DNA from: Arthrobacter sp. 24S4-2
GTDB lineage: Bacteria > Actinomycetota > Actinomycetes > Actinomycetales > Micrococcaceae
Direction of reading: 5' to 3'
NCBI RefSeq assembly: GCF_005280255.1
Contig: NZ_CP040018.1
Span: forward strand, 992,001-1,056,000
DNA length: 64,000 nt
Part shown: positions 32,444 through 41,419 of the stretch, in pieces
How positions within the stretch are numbered: position 1 is the first letter of the stretch
How the letters are laid out: every line of letters begins with the position of its first letter
Notes under the pieces: generated by a model
The model's database searches: none
Told to the model about the DNA's origin: nothing
Seen by the model: the letters and a program-made list of their open reading frames with translations, nothing else
Program-made: the position numbers and the translations under genes

Positions 32444-33670
32444 GTGTTCAGTGCCGTGAAGACTCTCATTACTGCCTTGGTTGTTGGATTCGGACTGACG
32501 CTGGCGGCCGTCCAACCCGTGCAGGCAGCACCCGCGGCAGCCCAGATTGCCCTCAGCCCGGCGACAGGGCCGGCGGGTTCCGCCGTCACCGTCACCGGAA
32601 CGGGGTTCAAGGTCTCCACCACTGGAACGGTGACAGTCGGCGCCTCGACTTTTTCGTTCCAAACGGCGGCCACCGGGGCGTTCAGTACAGCCATCACCAT
32701 TCCGCCGGCGGCCACCGGTTCGCTGACCATCACCGCCAAGACCTCCTCCGTCAAGGCATCGTCGGTGTTCCAGGTTGCTGCGCCTGCCCCCACGCTCCCG
32801 CCGGTCAGTACCGCAGCGCTTCGCTTCGGTGTAGCCACTGCCGGCGGTCCGCTGGCCGGCGGCGAACTGGATGAAGTGGCCCAACTGGCCGGGGAAAGCC
32901 CGTCCAGTGTGCTCTTCTACGAGGACTTCGTTCAGGCGCCGCCCATCACCGAAATGAACGCTGTGCGGGCACGGGGCGCTGTTCCGCTGGTCACCTGGGA
33001 ACCCTGGGCCTGGGGCGGCGGCCTGGAACAGCCGGCCTACTCCCTGGACCGGATTGCCGCCGGCGACTTTGACGCCCACATCACGCAGTGGGGCCAGGCG
33101 CTGGCGGCCTGGGGCCAGCCGGTCCAGCTGAGGTTCGCCCACGAGATGAACGGCAACTGGTACCCGTGGGCGGAAGGCGTGAACGGCAACCAAGCCGGTG
33201 ACTACGTACAGGCTTGGCGGCATGTTCACGACGTGGTTGCGGCCACCGGGGCCGGCAACGTTTCCTGGGTATGGAGCCCTAATGTTCCGTACTACGGTTC
33301 CACCGATCTCGCCGGCCTGTTCCCTGGTGCTGGATACGTGAATGTCGTGGCTCTCGATGGATACAACTGGGGCACTTCTGCGTCGTGGAGCGGCTGGATT
33401 TCGCCGCAGGACCTGTTTGCCCCCGGGATAGCCCAGTTGCGTGCCCTGGCCCCGGGAGTTCCCATCCTGATCGCCGAGACGGCTTCCAGCGAGGCAGGCG
33501 GCTCCAAAGCGGCTTGGAATACGGATCTGGTCAGCTATCTCGCGGCCCAGCCGGATGTCATGGGATTCGTCTGGTTCCATCTTCAAAAGGAAACCGACTG
33601 GCGTATCAACAGCACCGACGCCTCGGCGGCCGCCTTTAAGAGTGCGTTGGCGGCGCGCCGGGCGTCGTAG
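32444..33670 (+). CDS. Secreted GH26-like glycoside hydrolase with N-terminal IPT/Ig-like domain
   Basis: A 408-aa protein from GTG 32444 (GGGGA five bases upstream). A signal peptide ends near VQPVQAAPA. Residues about 30-120 form an Ig-like beta domain (ALSPATGPAGSAVTVTGTGF). The catalytic domain (~125-405) has acid/base E234 in RFAHEMNGNWYPW and nucleophile E345 in ILIAETASSE, the GH26 pattern. GH26 enzymes cut beta-1,4-mannan or mixed-linkage glucans. The neighbouring GT2 and LAYTG genes, convergent to it, suggest a role in making or trimming a cell-surface polysaccharide. Confidence 0.85.
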   Translation: MFSAVKTLITALVVGFGLTLAAVQPVQAAPAAAQIALSPATGPAGSAVTVTGTGFKVSTTGTVTVGASTFSFQTAATGAFSTAITIPPAATGSLTITAKTSSVKASSVFQVAAPAPTLPPVSTAALRFGVATAGGPLAGGELDEVAQLAGESPSSVLFYEDFVQAPPITEMNAVRARGAVPLVTWEPWAWGGGLEQPAYSLDRIAAGDFDAHITQWGQALAAWGQPVQLRFAHEMNGNWYPWAEGVNGNQAGDYVQAWRHVHDVVAATGAGNVSWVWSPNVPYYGSTDLAGLFPGAGYVNVVALDGYNWGTSASWSGWISPQDLFAPGIAQLRALAPGVPILIAETASSEAGGSKAAWNTDLVSYLAAQPDVMGFVWFHLQKETDWRINSTDASAAAFKSALAARRAS

Positions 33671-33695
33671 CATCGTAGTAGTGGGCGGGAGCCGC

Positions 33696-33857
33696 TTACG
33701 GACGTACCTTTCCGCCGGGGCGTGCAAGGGCCAGGAATGCGACTCCGATCAGCATGATGCCAAGGGCGGTCAGCAGGCCTGCTCCCACATTTAGCCCGGT
33801 GTAGGCCAGGGCAGCGCCGGTGCCCGACGCGGGAAGTGCTGCGTTCATTCCGTACAT
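33696..33857 (-). CDS. 53-aa LAYTG-type cell-wall anchor protein
   Basis: A short protein starting at ATG 33857, two bases after the stop of the GT2 gene, with AGGAAAT inside the GT2 end as ribosome site. It consists of almost only a sorting unit: MYGMNAALPASGTGAALAYT, then G and a hydrophobic helix (LLTALGIMLIGVAFLALA), and a basic tail RPGGKVRP. LAYTG fits the LAxTG motif of class E sortases. There is no room for a normal signal peptide, so it may insert as a tail-anchored peptide. It is coupled to the glycosyltransferase, hinting at a wall-anchored polysaccharide system. Confidence 0.65.
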   Translation of the reverse strand: MYGMNAALPASGTGAALAYTGLNVGAGLLTALGIMLIGVAFLALARPGGKVRP

Positions 33858-33859
33858 GT

Positions 33860-34996
33860 CTAGTTGATTTCCTCTGCTGTGTATTGCGCTTCCCAGCGGT
33901 CGATTCGCCGCCGGGTGATCTTGCCTGTGAGTACGGCCCACCAGGAGGCGAGAAACCACCCGGACCGGAGCCACATGAAGATTTCCTGAGGGAAGAAGGA
34001 AGCCGCAAGCACTATGTCCTTCCAGTCGTGGTGCGGAATCCGGCGGGCACGCTTGATGTCCAGTGCCACGAACAGAACTGGCACAAACCACCAGAACAGG
34101 ACGAACCGGAAGACTCCCAGCACCAGCGACGTGATGATGACGGCGAGCCACAGGAGCTTGAGGAAGACTCCCAGCAGGCCCATGGCCTGCTGGCCCCAGT
34201 CCCGCAGGGTCAGCCGGTTGACGCCCAGCTCGAGCAGGTCCTCAACGGTTCCCACCTGCCATTTCATCCGCTGGCCCCAGAGCGCTTTGACTGACTTCAT
34301 GGAGTCTGTGTAGGCGCGGACATCCGGGGAGACCTGGCAGATGTAGCCGAGTTCGCGGATGCGGTAGGTCAGTTCGAAGTCTTCAACCTGGGACGTGTAG
34401 ACCCAGGGGCCTTCGCGGTCGGCCCGGGCAGCGATCTGCCGAAGGACGCTGTTGTTGATGGCGCAGCCCGTTCCGGCGAGGACACTGGTTCTTCCGCGCT
34501 GCAGCGCGACGTCGGTCCAGGTGGCGAATTCGGCTTTCTGCAGCCGGCTCAGCACCCCGGGATCCTGCATGGTAAATTTCGACGACGATCCGCCCAACGG
34601 CTTTCCGGCAGGGGTGCCGGTCGCGGCAAATTCCTGGGCCCAGGCTGCCAGCGCATTAGGCGGGAGCACGGTGTCCGCGTCCAGGCAGATCAGCACGTCG
34701 GCGTCCTGTGCGTACTCGTTCCATGCCCGGTTCAGTGCCTCGGATTTGCGGTGTTCCAGACGGGGAAGTTCCATGACGGTGACGGGGTACTTTCGTGCCT
34801 CCCAGGCCGTCGTATCCGAGCAGCCGTTGGGAATCACCACAATCCGGTCCGCCGGTCGGGACTGCACCATGAGGCCGTCAAGGGTGGCTCCGATGGAGCT
34901 GGCCTCGTTGTAGGCGGGGACGAGAACTACCACCCGCAGCTGCCAGGCTGCATCCACGGAGTTTGACTCAGGCGCTGGCGGTAATGCTGACTGCAA
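33860..34996 (-). CDS. Processive-type GT2 membrane glycosyltransferase
   Basis: A 378-aa protein if started at TTG 34996 (AGAGG upstream); the frame is open to another TTG at 35071. The GT-A domain has VLVPAYNEASSIGATLDGL, the DxD motif in CLDADTVLP, VEDFELTYR, and QRMKW in place of the Q(Q/R)xRW acceptor motif. Several membrane helices follow (~255-355), as in BcsA/hyaluronan-synthase relatives. It probably extends a polysaccharide and moves it across the membrane. It is followed directly by the LAYTG peptide gene. Confidence 0.85.
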   Translation of the reverse strand: MQSALPPAPESNSVDAAWQLRVVVLVPAYNEASSIGATLDGLMVQSRPADRIVVIPNGCSDTTAWEARKYPVTVMELPRLEHRKSEALNRAWNEYAQDADVLICLDADTVLPPNALAAWAQEFAATGTPAGKPLGGSSSKFTMQDPGVLSRLQKAEFATWTDVALQRGRTSVLAGTGCAINNSVLRQIAARADREGPWVYTSQVEDFELTYRIRELGYICQVSPDVRAYTDSMKSVKALWGQRMKWQVGTVEDLLELGVNRLTLRDWGQQAMGLLGVFLKLLWLAVIITSLVLGVFRFVLFWWFVPVLFVALDIKRARRIPHHDWKDIVLAASFFPQEIFMWLRSGWFLASWWAVLTGKITRRRIDRWEAQYTAEEIN

Positions 34997-35148
34997 GAAG
35001 GCCTCTTCGAAGGAATGACGGCCCTCACTGTGAAGGCAACGGGATCCATCCTTCCGGGCCGGCCTCAACAAAGGTCCCCGGATACCCTCAAGCTTGCATC
35101 AAGGTCTGCCCAGGTTTGCCGCCGCGGATCATTGCCCGGTGACCGGGC

Positions 35149-35568
35149 TCACGCCAGGAATTGCTCCAGCTGTGTTTCCAAAGCGGAGATGTCCTTGAGT
35201 TCACATTCCCAGACGGTGAGCACCTGCCAACCGGAAGCTTCAAGCAGGCGGCGCTGTTCGGCGTCGCGGTTCCTTGTGCGCGTCCGTTTGGCCGCCCAGA
35301 ACTCCGCGTTCGCCGCGGGGGCGTGCCGGCCTGCTTTGCAGTCGTGGAAGTGCCAGAAGCATCCGTTGACGAAGATGACTTTGTGTCGTCCGGCGAACAC
35401 CAGGTCCGGGTTGCCGGGAAGCTTGCCGCCGTGCGCACTGCCATGCAGGCGGTAGCGGTAGCCTTTCGCGTGCAGGAGGCTGCGGACCAGCAGTTCCGGT
35501 TTGGTGTTCTTGCCACGGATCCTGGACATGTTCCAGCTGCGCTGTTCTGGAGTCAGCCGGTCCGCCAT
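35149..35568 (-). CDS. vsr: Very short patch repair endonuclease Vsr
   Basis: A 139-aa protein with Vsr hallmarks: RSWNMSRIRGKNTKPELLVR at the N-terminus, the catalytic Asp in NPDLVFAGRHKVIFVNGCF, then WHFHDCKAG with zinc/metal ligands. Vsr nicks T:G mismatches that arise when 5-methylcytosine deaminates. Such genes normally sit beside a cytosine-C5 methyltransferase, but none is next to it here. It stands alone between the glycosyltransferase and a PNPOx-like gene. Confidence 0.95.
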   Translation of the reverse strand: MADRLTPEQRSWNMSRIRGKNTKPELLVRSLLHAKGYRYRLHGSAHGGKLPGNPDLVFAGRHKVIFVNGCFWHFHDCKAGRHAPAANAEFWAAKRTRTRNRDAEQRRLLEASGWQVLTVWECELKDISALETQLEQFLA

Positions 35569-35628
35569 AGTTCAAGTTTAGGCGGCCCGCAGCCGGCGAG
35601 GCCGGCTGCACGTGACCGTGCTGAGACT

Positions 35629-36063
35629 CTAGATTTCCCGCTCCGGATGTTCGCCGAACTGGAAGTGCCGGCCGCTGAGCGAGACCGGCTCGATCTCCAC
35701 GTAGAAGTCCTTCAACGTTGGCACCCAAGGCTTCAGGCCGAGAGACTCCGCCGCTGCGATGTCCGCGGAATGGTCCAGGACCCGTGCGGTGCCGCGAAGG
35801 ACCACGGACCATGCCTCGTCGGACATGATTCCGTCCGTTTCAAAGAGGACCTTGGCGTTGATGGTCAGCTCCGCGAGCTTGTTTCCCGGAGCTGTCCGGA
35901 GGTAGAGCTTCCGGCCACTCACGGCGTAGTTAACCGGGAAAATGTCCGGCTCGCCAGCCACGGTCACTACCAATCGGCCGTGTTTTGTGCCCTCCAGGAG
36001 CTTCCACGACTGGTCATCGTCCAGGTTCAGGATGGGTTTGCTGTCTTCGTGTGTGAACATCAT
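35629..36063 (-). CDS. Pyridoxamine 5'-phosphate oxidase-like flavin protein
   Basis: A 144-aa split-barrel protein starting at ATG 36063 (second Met at 36060). The fold is shown by GRLVVTVAGEPDIFPVNYAV (first strands), the basic turn RTAPGNKL that contacts flavin phosphate, and VLFETDGIMSDEAWSVVLRG. Members bind FMN or F420 and reduce or oxidise small molecules; the size and charged turn suit the NimA/PNPOx-like group. There is no operon partner. The frame extends upstream to 36345 without similarity. Confidence 0.8.
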   Translation of the reverse strand: MMFTHEDSKPILNLDDDQSWKLLEGTKHGRLVVTVAGEPDIFPVNYAVSGRKLYLRTAPGNKLAELTINAKVLFETDGIMSDEAWSVVLRGTARVLDHSADIAAAESLGLKPWVPTLKDFYVEIEPVSLSGRHFQFGEHPEREI

Positions 36064-36331
36064 GGGCTTATTCTTCAGCCGGGACGTGGCTGTTGGCCAG
36101 TGCCTTTTGGGAACAATCTTTGAAACTGTCCATCCGTGCGGCAGGCGGAACGGACTGCTTTCTGCGGTGGCGGTATGACTTCCTATCCATGGTCCTGGGC
36201 GGTAAAACCGGAAGCGGTTCCTGTGGATAACTTTGGCCCTTAAAGTGTGACCTCGGTTACCCTTTAACCATCGTCCGGATTTATTGCCGGCCGGCTCGGA
36301 CGTCTTGAAACTATCGGGGGAATAGCTGCCC

Positions 36332-36994
36332 ATGACATCTAGCACTTGGCATTCCGCACGGTTGCGCTATTCCACCGCTGCACTGCTCACCGCTTCCGTT
36401 CTGGTCCTGACGGCCTGCAATGAAGGCAACAATCCGCCAGGCAGCGACCCGACGTCCGCGTCGGCTTCAGCGTCTACGTCGGCATCAGTAACGCCGAGCC
36501 CGACGCCCACTCCGTCCGCGGCGTACAAACCGGCCGACGCCAAGGGCAAGGCACAGAACGTGCCGGTTCCGGTGTTGCCCGAAGCGGCGAAGGCGGAGAC
36601 GAAGGAAGGGGCTATGGCATTTGCCGGCTATTGGTTTAATCTCCTCAGTTACGGATACGAGACTGGTGATCTGGCGCCGCTGAACGGTGTTACATCGTCA
36701 TCCTGTGGACCCTGCGACAAGGCCAAGCAAGTCATCCATGCTTGGCACTCTGAAGGCCGTTGGCTCGTGGGTGGCAAAGTCGCCGCCGTAGCTACGAGCA
36801 CCACATTCAACAAGTCGGCGGATGCAACGTATCAAGTTGCTGTTCAGGCACGTCAAACATCGCTCACTTATATGCGTCAGGATGGAAGCGTGGCTAGAAG
36901 CGATCCGCAGCCTGATGACACCGGCAACCTTCTCTTTGTTGCGTATGAAAACGGGACCTGGAGACTGTCGGATATCGGCAAAATAGTCGGTTGA
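36332..36994 (+). CDS. DUF6318-type lipoprotein
   Basis: A 220-aa protein with a lipobox signal (LLTASVLVLTACNEG, Cys ~30), so it is anchored to the outer face of the membrane. A Ser/Thr/Pro-rich spacer (~35-70) leads to a folded domain with FAGYWFNLLSYGYETGDLAP and a Cys pair SSCGPCDKAK, as in the DUF6318 family of Arthrobacter relatives. Function unknown. It lies three bases upstream of another secreted-protein gene, forming a two-gene unit. The promoter lies in the gap after 36063. Confidence 0.8.
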   Translation: MTSSTWHSARLRYSTAALLTASVLVLTACNEGNNPPGSDPTSASASASTSASVTPSPTPTPSAAYKPADAKGKAQNVPVPVLPEAAKAETKEGAMAFAGYWFNLLSYGYETGDLAPLNGVTSSSCGPCDKAKQVIHAWHSEGRWLVGGKVAAVATSTTFNKSADATYQVAVQARQTSLTYMRQDGSVARSDPQPDDTGNLLFVAYENGTWRLSDIGKIVG

Positions 36995-36997
36995 GCC

Positions 36998-37933
36998 ATG
37001 ACTGTAGTGGGGAAATCTAGATGCCTTCTGGCGCTGCTCGTCGCCCTATCTGTGGGCTTTATTGGTGTGTCCCCAGCCATGGCAGGTGACCCGGACATAT
37101 TTAGTGACTGGAAGCCTGACAATGTCACTTTGGGCGGGTGGACTTGGGACAGTGCGAAGGGCGGGTTTGTCGAAGAAGAGCCTGGTGCGCCGCCCAGTAC
37201 GGACCCCTATCAGTACAAGTACGAACTTCAGTGCCACCTTGGCGGGGGTGACTTCGACACGCCTTGTTTGGGGCGACGGGTGGAGTGCAAGAACGGACCC
37301 GACGGGACAGACGGCATCCCGGTTGTGTGGTTGAAAGCACCCAAGGGCATCCCGAACCCGGTGTGGACCTTCCACTCCGGCCCGACGTGTCTGTTCGACC
37401 CGAAGCCGGAAGACCTGCTTCCCCGCATCGCGGCCCTGATCCAGTCTGAATTCCAGAAACTCCCCGTGGCCGCAGGAACCGTGACCGCCCAGCCGAGTCC
37501 TCACACCCTGCGGGGAGCGGAGACCAACTTTTACGCTGACTCAGCAGAGCAGCAGTTCGACATCACCATCCTGGCCCAGAAGGTTCATGTAGTGGCCACT
37601 CCTGCGCAATACACATGGAACTACGGCGACGGTACAACGCAGGGGCCCCAGCCCTCGGCCGGTGGCCCGCTCCCGCAGGACCGCTGGGGCGAGAAGACCC
37701 GCACCAGCCATGTCTATACCCAGACCGGCGATTACCAAGTGGTGCTCACCACGCATTTCCAGGGAACCTACTCCGTCAATAACGGCCCGCCCCTGCCCAT
37801 CCCCGGGCAAGGCCAGTTCAACGCCCCACCGCAGACCATCAGCGTCTGGCGTTCCGTCACACGTAACTACGCCGACGACTGCATCAGGAATCCTCGGGGC
37901 CAGGGCTGTCCCGGCGTCGCACCGCCGCCATAG
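36998..37933 (+). CDS. Secreted protein with PKD-like domain, partner of the DUF6318 lipoprotein
   Basis: A 311-aa protein with signal peptide (MTVVGKSRCLLALLVALSVG ... SPAMA). The mature N-terminal half contains four Cys (CHLGGGDFDTPCLGRRVEC and PTCLFDP). Residues about 200-280 contain YTWNYGDGTTQGP and TRTSHVYTQTGDYQVVL, a PKD-type beta sandwich signature (W-x-FGDG and hY..G.Y.V). It is exported and probably adhesive or structural. The three-base gap from the lipoprotein gene implies one transcript and a joint function at the cell surface. Confidence 0.75.
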   Translation: MTVVGKSRCLLALLVALSVGFIGVSPAMAGDPDIFSDWKPDNVTLGGWTWDSAKGGFVEEEPGAPPSTDPYQYKYELQCHLGGGDFDTPCLGRRVECKNGPDGTDGIPVVWLKAPKGIPNPVWTFHSGPTCLFDPKPEDLLPRIAALIQSEFQKLPVAAGTVTAQPSPHTLRGAETNFYADSAEQQFDITILAQKVHVVATPAQYTWNYGDGTTQGPQPSAGGPLPQDRWGEKTRTSHVYTQTGDYQVVLTTHFQGTYSVNNGPPLPIPGQGQFNAPPQTISVWRSVTRNYADDCIRNPRGQGCPGVAPPP

Positions 37934-37971
37934 GGAGGGGCTCTCCACCGGCGCTACAAGGGGAGGCTCAG

Positions 37972-39288
37972 CTACGCCCGCAACTCCCGGTCCATGCGTT
38001 CCATCCGCGCCCGCACCAGCTGATAGCGCGGGTCGTCCGGTCCGCTGAGGCTGGCCATGGCTGCGGCGGCTGCGGTATCGGCCGCGCCCATATCGCTCGC
38101 ACACCACTGCAACATGAGTGAGGCATCCCCGCTGGAACGTACGGACGCGCCAACTGCTTCGTTGAGCTCGTCCCGCATCAGCTCCACGGACAGGTTGACC
38201 GAACGATTCAGCAGCTTCGCCGGGTACGCGGCCAGTGCCTCGGTCACGCGGCCCTCGCGCAAGTGGCCAGCCACAACCGATGCGTCCGTTACTACGCGGA
38301 CAGCCGACGAGAAACGATACGGGTTCGGCTCCACCACGTTGCCTAGAATGCTGCGGATCCTGTGCATTTCCGTCCGGACGGCCGCAGCGGCACCGTCCTC
38401 GCCGTGAAGCCGGTACGCGAGTTCGTCGGCGCTCCACCCCTGGGTGCGGGAGGCCAGCAGCGCCAGAACCTCAGCCCGCCGCAGTGTCAACGGAAGCCGG
38501 GCTCCGCCGTCGAGCTCGGCGCTGGGACTATCACCCAGCAATCTCAGCATCAGCGTTGAACGCAGGCCGCCGGCGTGCTCAGGCAGCGTGAGGTGGCCCG
38601 CCGACGTAGCGCCTGCGGACTTCAGCAGCTCCTCCGCCAGCCGCACCCCGCAGCGCACCATCCGAAGGCTGTCCGGCGTCACCGATTCGAACGGCCCGGA
38701 CACGTCGAGGACTCCCACGACTTCACCCGAGAACGGATCTCGAATAGGGGCTGCCGTGCAGGCCCAGTCGTGATGCGTGCGCACGAGGTGTTCCGCAGAG
38801 AACAACTGTGCCGGCGAACCAGTCACCAGGGCCTCGCTGATGGCGTTGGTTCCCACCCCCGCTTCGGACCAGTCGGCGCCCTCAACAAACTCCAGGGAAT
38901 CGGCTAGCCTCAGGGCCTGCCGGCTGCCGACCCGCCACAGCACTTCGCCCTGCCTGTCCGTAACGATCAAAAGGTGGCGCCCCGCGGAAGACTCGTCGGC
39001 CAGTAACTGGGACAGCGCCGGCATCACGGCAGCCAGACGATGCCCGGCACTCATCGAGCGCGCTTCCGACACTTCGTGCCGGTGAACCGGACGGTGCTGG
39101 TCGGGGTCGATGCCCAGCGCCAGCGATCGCTGCCAGGACTCGATGATGCCGGGAGAAATGTACGGATCCGGGTTGCCGGAGATAGTGGCTTCGTGGGCTT
39201 TCCTGAGCGTGAGGGCGTACTCCGCCGGAGCGGTAAACCTGAGGTCGCGGAGCTGGGTGAGCGCGCCGGGGCCAATCCGCATCCGCAA
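37972..39288 (-). CDS. GAF-domain transcriptional regulator (AcoR-like N-terminus, SARP/wHTH-like C-terminus)
   Basis: A 438-aa protein with GGGAG before the ATG. The N-terminal region (ISPGIIESWQRSLALGIDPD, then GAF core LLIVTDRQGEVLWRVGS and GVGTNAISEALVTGSPAQLF) matches the sensory half of AcoR-type activators. There is no sigma-54 AAA domain. Instead the C-terminus has LTLRRAEVLALLASRTQGWS and RTEMHRIRSILG, a winged-helix reading like OmpR/SARP output. It faces the FMO-dehydrogenase-OYE operon across a 206-bp gap and probably activates it on sensing a ketone, alcohol or aromatic. Confidence 0.85.
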   Translation of the reverse strand: MRMRIGPGALTQLRDLRFTAPAEYALTLRKAHEATISGNPDPYISPGIIESWQRSLALGIDPDQHRPVHRHEVSEARSMSAGHRLAAVMPALSQLLADESSAGRHLLIVTDRQGEVLWRVGSRQALRLADSLEFVEGADWSEAGVGTNAISEALVTGSPAQLFSAEHLVRTHHDWACTAAPIRDPFSGEVVGVLDVSGPFESVTPDSLRMVRCGVRLAEELLKSAGATSAGHLTLPEHAGGLRSTLMLRLLGDSPSAELDGGARLPLTLRRAEVLALLASRTQGWSADELAYRLHGEDGAAAAVRTEMHRIRSILGNVVEPNPYRFSSAVRVVTDASVVAGHLREGRVTEALAAYPAKLLNRSVNLSVELMRDELNEAVGASVRSSGDASLMLQWCASDMGAADTAAAAAMASLSGPDDPRYQLVRARMERMDRELRA

Positions 39289-39494
39289 TCTCCCAACTCG
39301 TCATCGAATCGATCCGGCCACAAGCCGGAGACCACTCTCCGGCTGTTCCTTGGGCGGATAGCTCGAAGGAGCAGGGACGGGGGCCGTGTAACTCGATTGT
39401 AACCCCCGGGAGCTTTTACTTGTGATGCGGGTCACGGGGCGGACAAGGCGGGTCGGACCTGAGTGGCTCACTGTAAGCAACGGAAAGAGGAATC

Positions 39495-41285
39495 ATGCCT
39501 GAGACACCAAACGGCATCGTGCAGGCCTGGCTGGCGCAGTTCGACGAGGCGCTGCGCAGCCGGAACACCGATGCCGCACTACAACTTTTCGACGACGATC
39601 CGTACTGGCGCGACTTCGTATCGTTCACCTGGAACCTCAAGACGCTCGAGGGCAAGGCGGACATCAAACGCATGCTGGACGCGACGCTCGAGGATGTCCG
39701 GCCCGGCGACTGGGCGCTCGCCGAGGATGCCACCGGAGACGCCGCCAGCACGGAGGCATGGGTGAATTTTGAAACAGCACAGGCGCGCGGCCATGCCCAC
39801 CTGCGGCTACGCAACGGCAAATGCTGGACCCTGCTCACCACCATGCAGGGGCTCAAGGGTTTCGAGGAGAAGAAGGGCCCCAACCGGGAGAAAGGGGTGG
39901 CACACCAGATCAGCAAAGGCCGCAAGTCCTGGCTGGAACTCAAGGAGGAGCAGGAAGCCCGGCTCGGGTACGAGGACCAGCCTTACACAGTGATCATCGG
40001 CGGCGGCCAGGGCGGCATCGGACTGGGCGCACGGCTGCGCAGGCTCGGCGTCCCCACCATCATCGTGGAGAAAAACGAGAATCCCGGAGACTCGTGGCGG
40101 AACCGCTACAAGTCACTCCACCTGCACGATCCCGTCTGGTACGACCACCTGCCGTACATGAAGTTCCCGGACGACTGGCCCGTCTTCGCGGCAAAGGACA
40201 AAATCGGTGACTGGCTGGAGCACTACACCCGGATCATGGAGCTGAATTACTGGTCCAAGACGGAGTGCACCAACGCCCGTTTCGATGAAGCGCGCCAGGA
40301 ATGGATCGTCCAGGTAACGCGCGACGGCGAACCGGTCACCTTGCGGCCCAAGCAGCTCGTATTCGCCCTGGGCGTCTCCGGTTACCCGAACATCCCAACG
40401 TTCGACGGCGCCGAGTCCTTCCTGGGGCAGCAGTACCACTCGTCCAAGCACCCCGGCGGCGGAGACTGGACGGGCAAGAAAGCCGTGGTGATCGGGTCCA
40501 ACAACTCAGCGCACGATATCTGCGCCGATCTGTGGGAGCACGGCGCGGACGTCACTATGGTCCAGCGGTCTTCCACTCACATCGCCCGCAGCGAGTCGCT
40601 GATGGACCTTGCCCTCGGCGACCTGTACTCAGAGAAGGCGCTCGCCAACGGCGTCACCACCGAGAAAGCGGACCTCCTGTTCGCGTCCCTGCCGTACCGG
40701 ATCCTGCCGGAAGCCCAGATCCCGGTCTACCAGGAGATGGCCAAGCGCGACGCCGGGTTCTACTCACAGCTTGAGGCCGCCGGTTTCGACCTGGACTTCG
40801 GCGTGGACGGTTCCGGTCTGTTCCTCAAATACCTGAGGCGCGGCTCCGGTTATTACATCGACGTTGGCGCGTCCCAGCTGATCATCGACGGACGCGTCAA
40901 GCTCGCGAACGGCCAGGTCAGCAAGATCACCGGCAACGCCGTGGTCATGGACAGCGGAGCGGAGCTGGAGGCCGACGTCATCATCTACGCCACCGGCTAC
41001 GGATCCATGAACGGCTGGCTTGCCGACCTCGTGTCGCCCGAGGTGGCGGACGCCGTCGGCAAATGCTGGGGATACGGATCGGACACCCCGAAGGATCCTG
41101 GCCCGTGGGAGGGCGAGCTGCGCAACATGTGGAAGCCCACCAATGTTGAGAACCTCTGGATCCATGGCGGCAACCTGCACCAGAGCCGCCACTACTCCAA
41201 CTACCTGGCGCTGCAGCTCAAGGCCCGGATGGAGGGACTGCCCACACCGGTCTACGAACTCCAGCCCACGCACCACGCGCGCTGA
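39495..41285 (+). CDS. Flavin-containing monooxygenase with N-terminal NTF2-like domain
   Basis: A 596-aa protein with AAGAGG before the ATG. Residues 1-~150 are an NTF2/SnoaL-like domain (VQAWLAQFDEALRSRNTDAA, DDDPYWRDFVSF). Residues ~160-590 form a CzcO/FMO oxidoreductase: FAD-binding VIIGGGQGGIGLGARL, the class B monooxygenase fingerprint FLGQQYHSSKHPGG, and NADP-binding AVVIGSNNSAHDIC. It should insert oxygen into a ketone or heteroatom using NADPH. It is the first gene of a three-gene operon with a butanediol-type dehydrogenase and an old yellow enzyme. Confidence 0.9.
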   Translation: MPETPNGIVQAWLAQFDEALRSRNTDAALQLFDDDPYWRDFVSFTWNLKTLEGKADIKRMLDATLEDVRPGDWALAEDATGDAASTEAWVNFETAQARGHAHLRLRNGKCWTLLTTMQGLKGFEEKKGPNREKGVAHQISKGRKSWLELKEEQEARLGYEDQPYTVIIGGGQGGIGLGARLRRLGVPTIIVEKNENPGDSWRNRYKSLHLHDPVWYDHLPYMKFPDDWPVFAAKDKIGDWLEHYTRIMELNYWSKTECTNARFDEARQEWIVQVTRDGEPVTLRPKQLVFALGVSGYPNIPTFDGAESFLGQQYHSSKHPGGGDWTGKKAVVIGSNNSAHDICADLWEHGADVTMVQRSSTHIARSESLMDLALGDLYSEKALANGVTTEKADLLFASLPYRILPEAQIPVYQEMAKRDAGFYSQLEAAGFDLDFGVDGSGLFLKYLRRGSGYYIDVGASQLIIDGRVKLANGQVSKITGNAVVMDSGAELEADVIIYATGYGSMNGWLADLVSPEVADAVGKCWGYGSDTPKDPGPWEGELRNMWKPTNVENLWIHGGNLHQSRHYSNYLALQLKARMEGLPTPVYELQPTHHAR

Positions 41286-41419
41286 CCCGGACGGGCCGTG
41301 ACAATCACCATCCCGGGAACCACACTGGGGGTGACGGCCACCTGCTGTGACAATCCAACGACATGCCGTGGATGCGCCCGACGGGTGCATCCACGGCCCG
41401 TATTACGAAGGAAGACATC

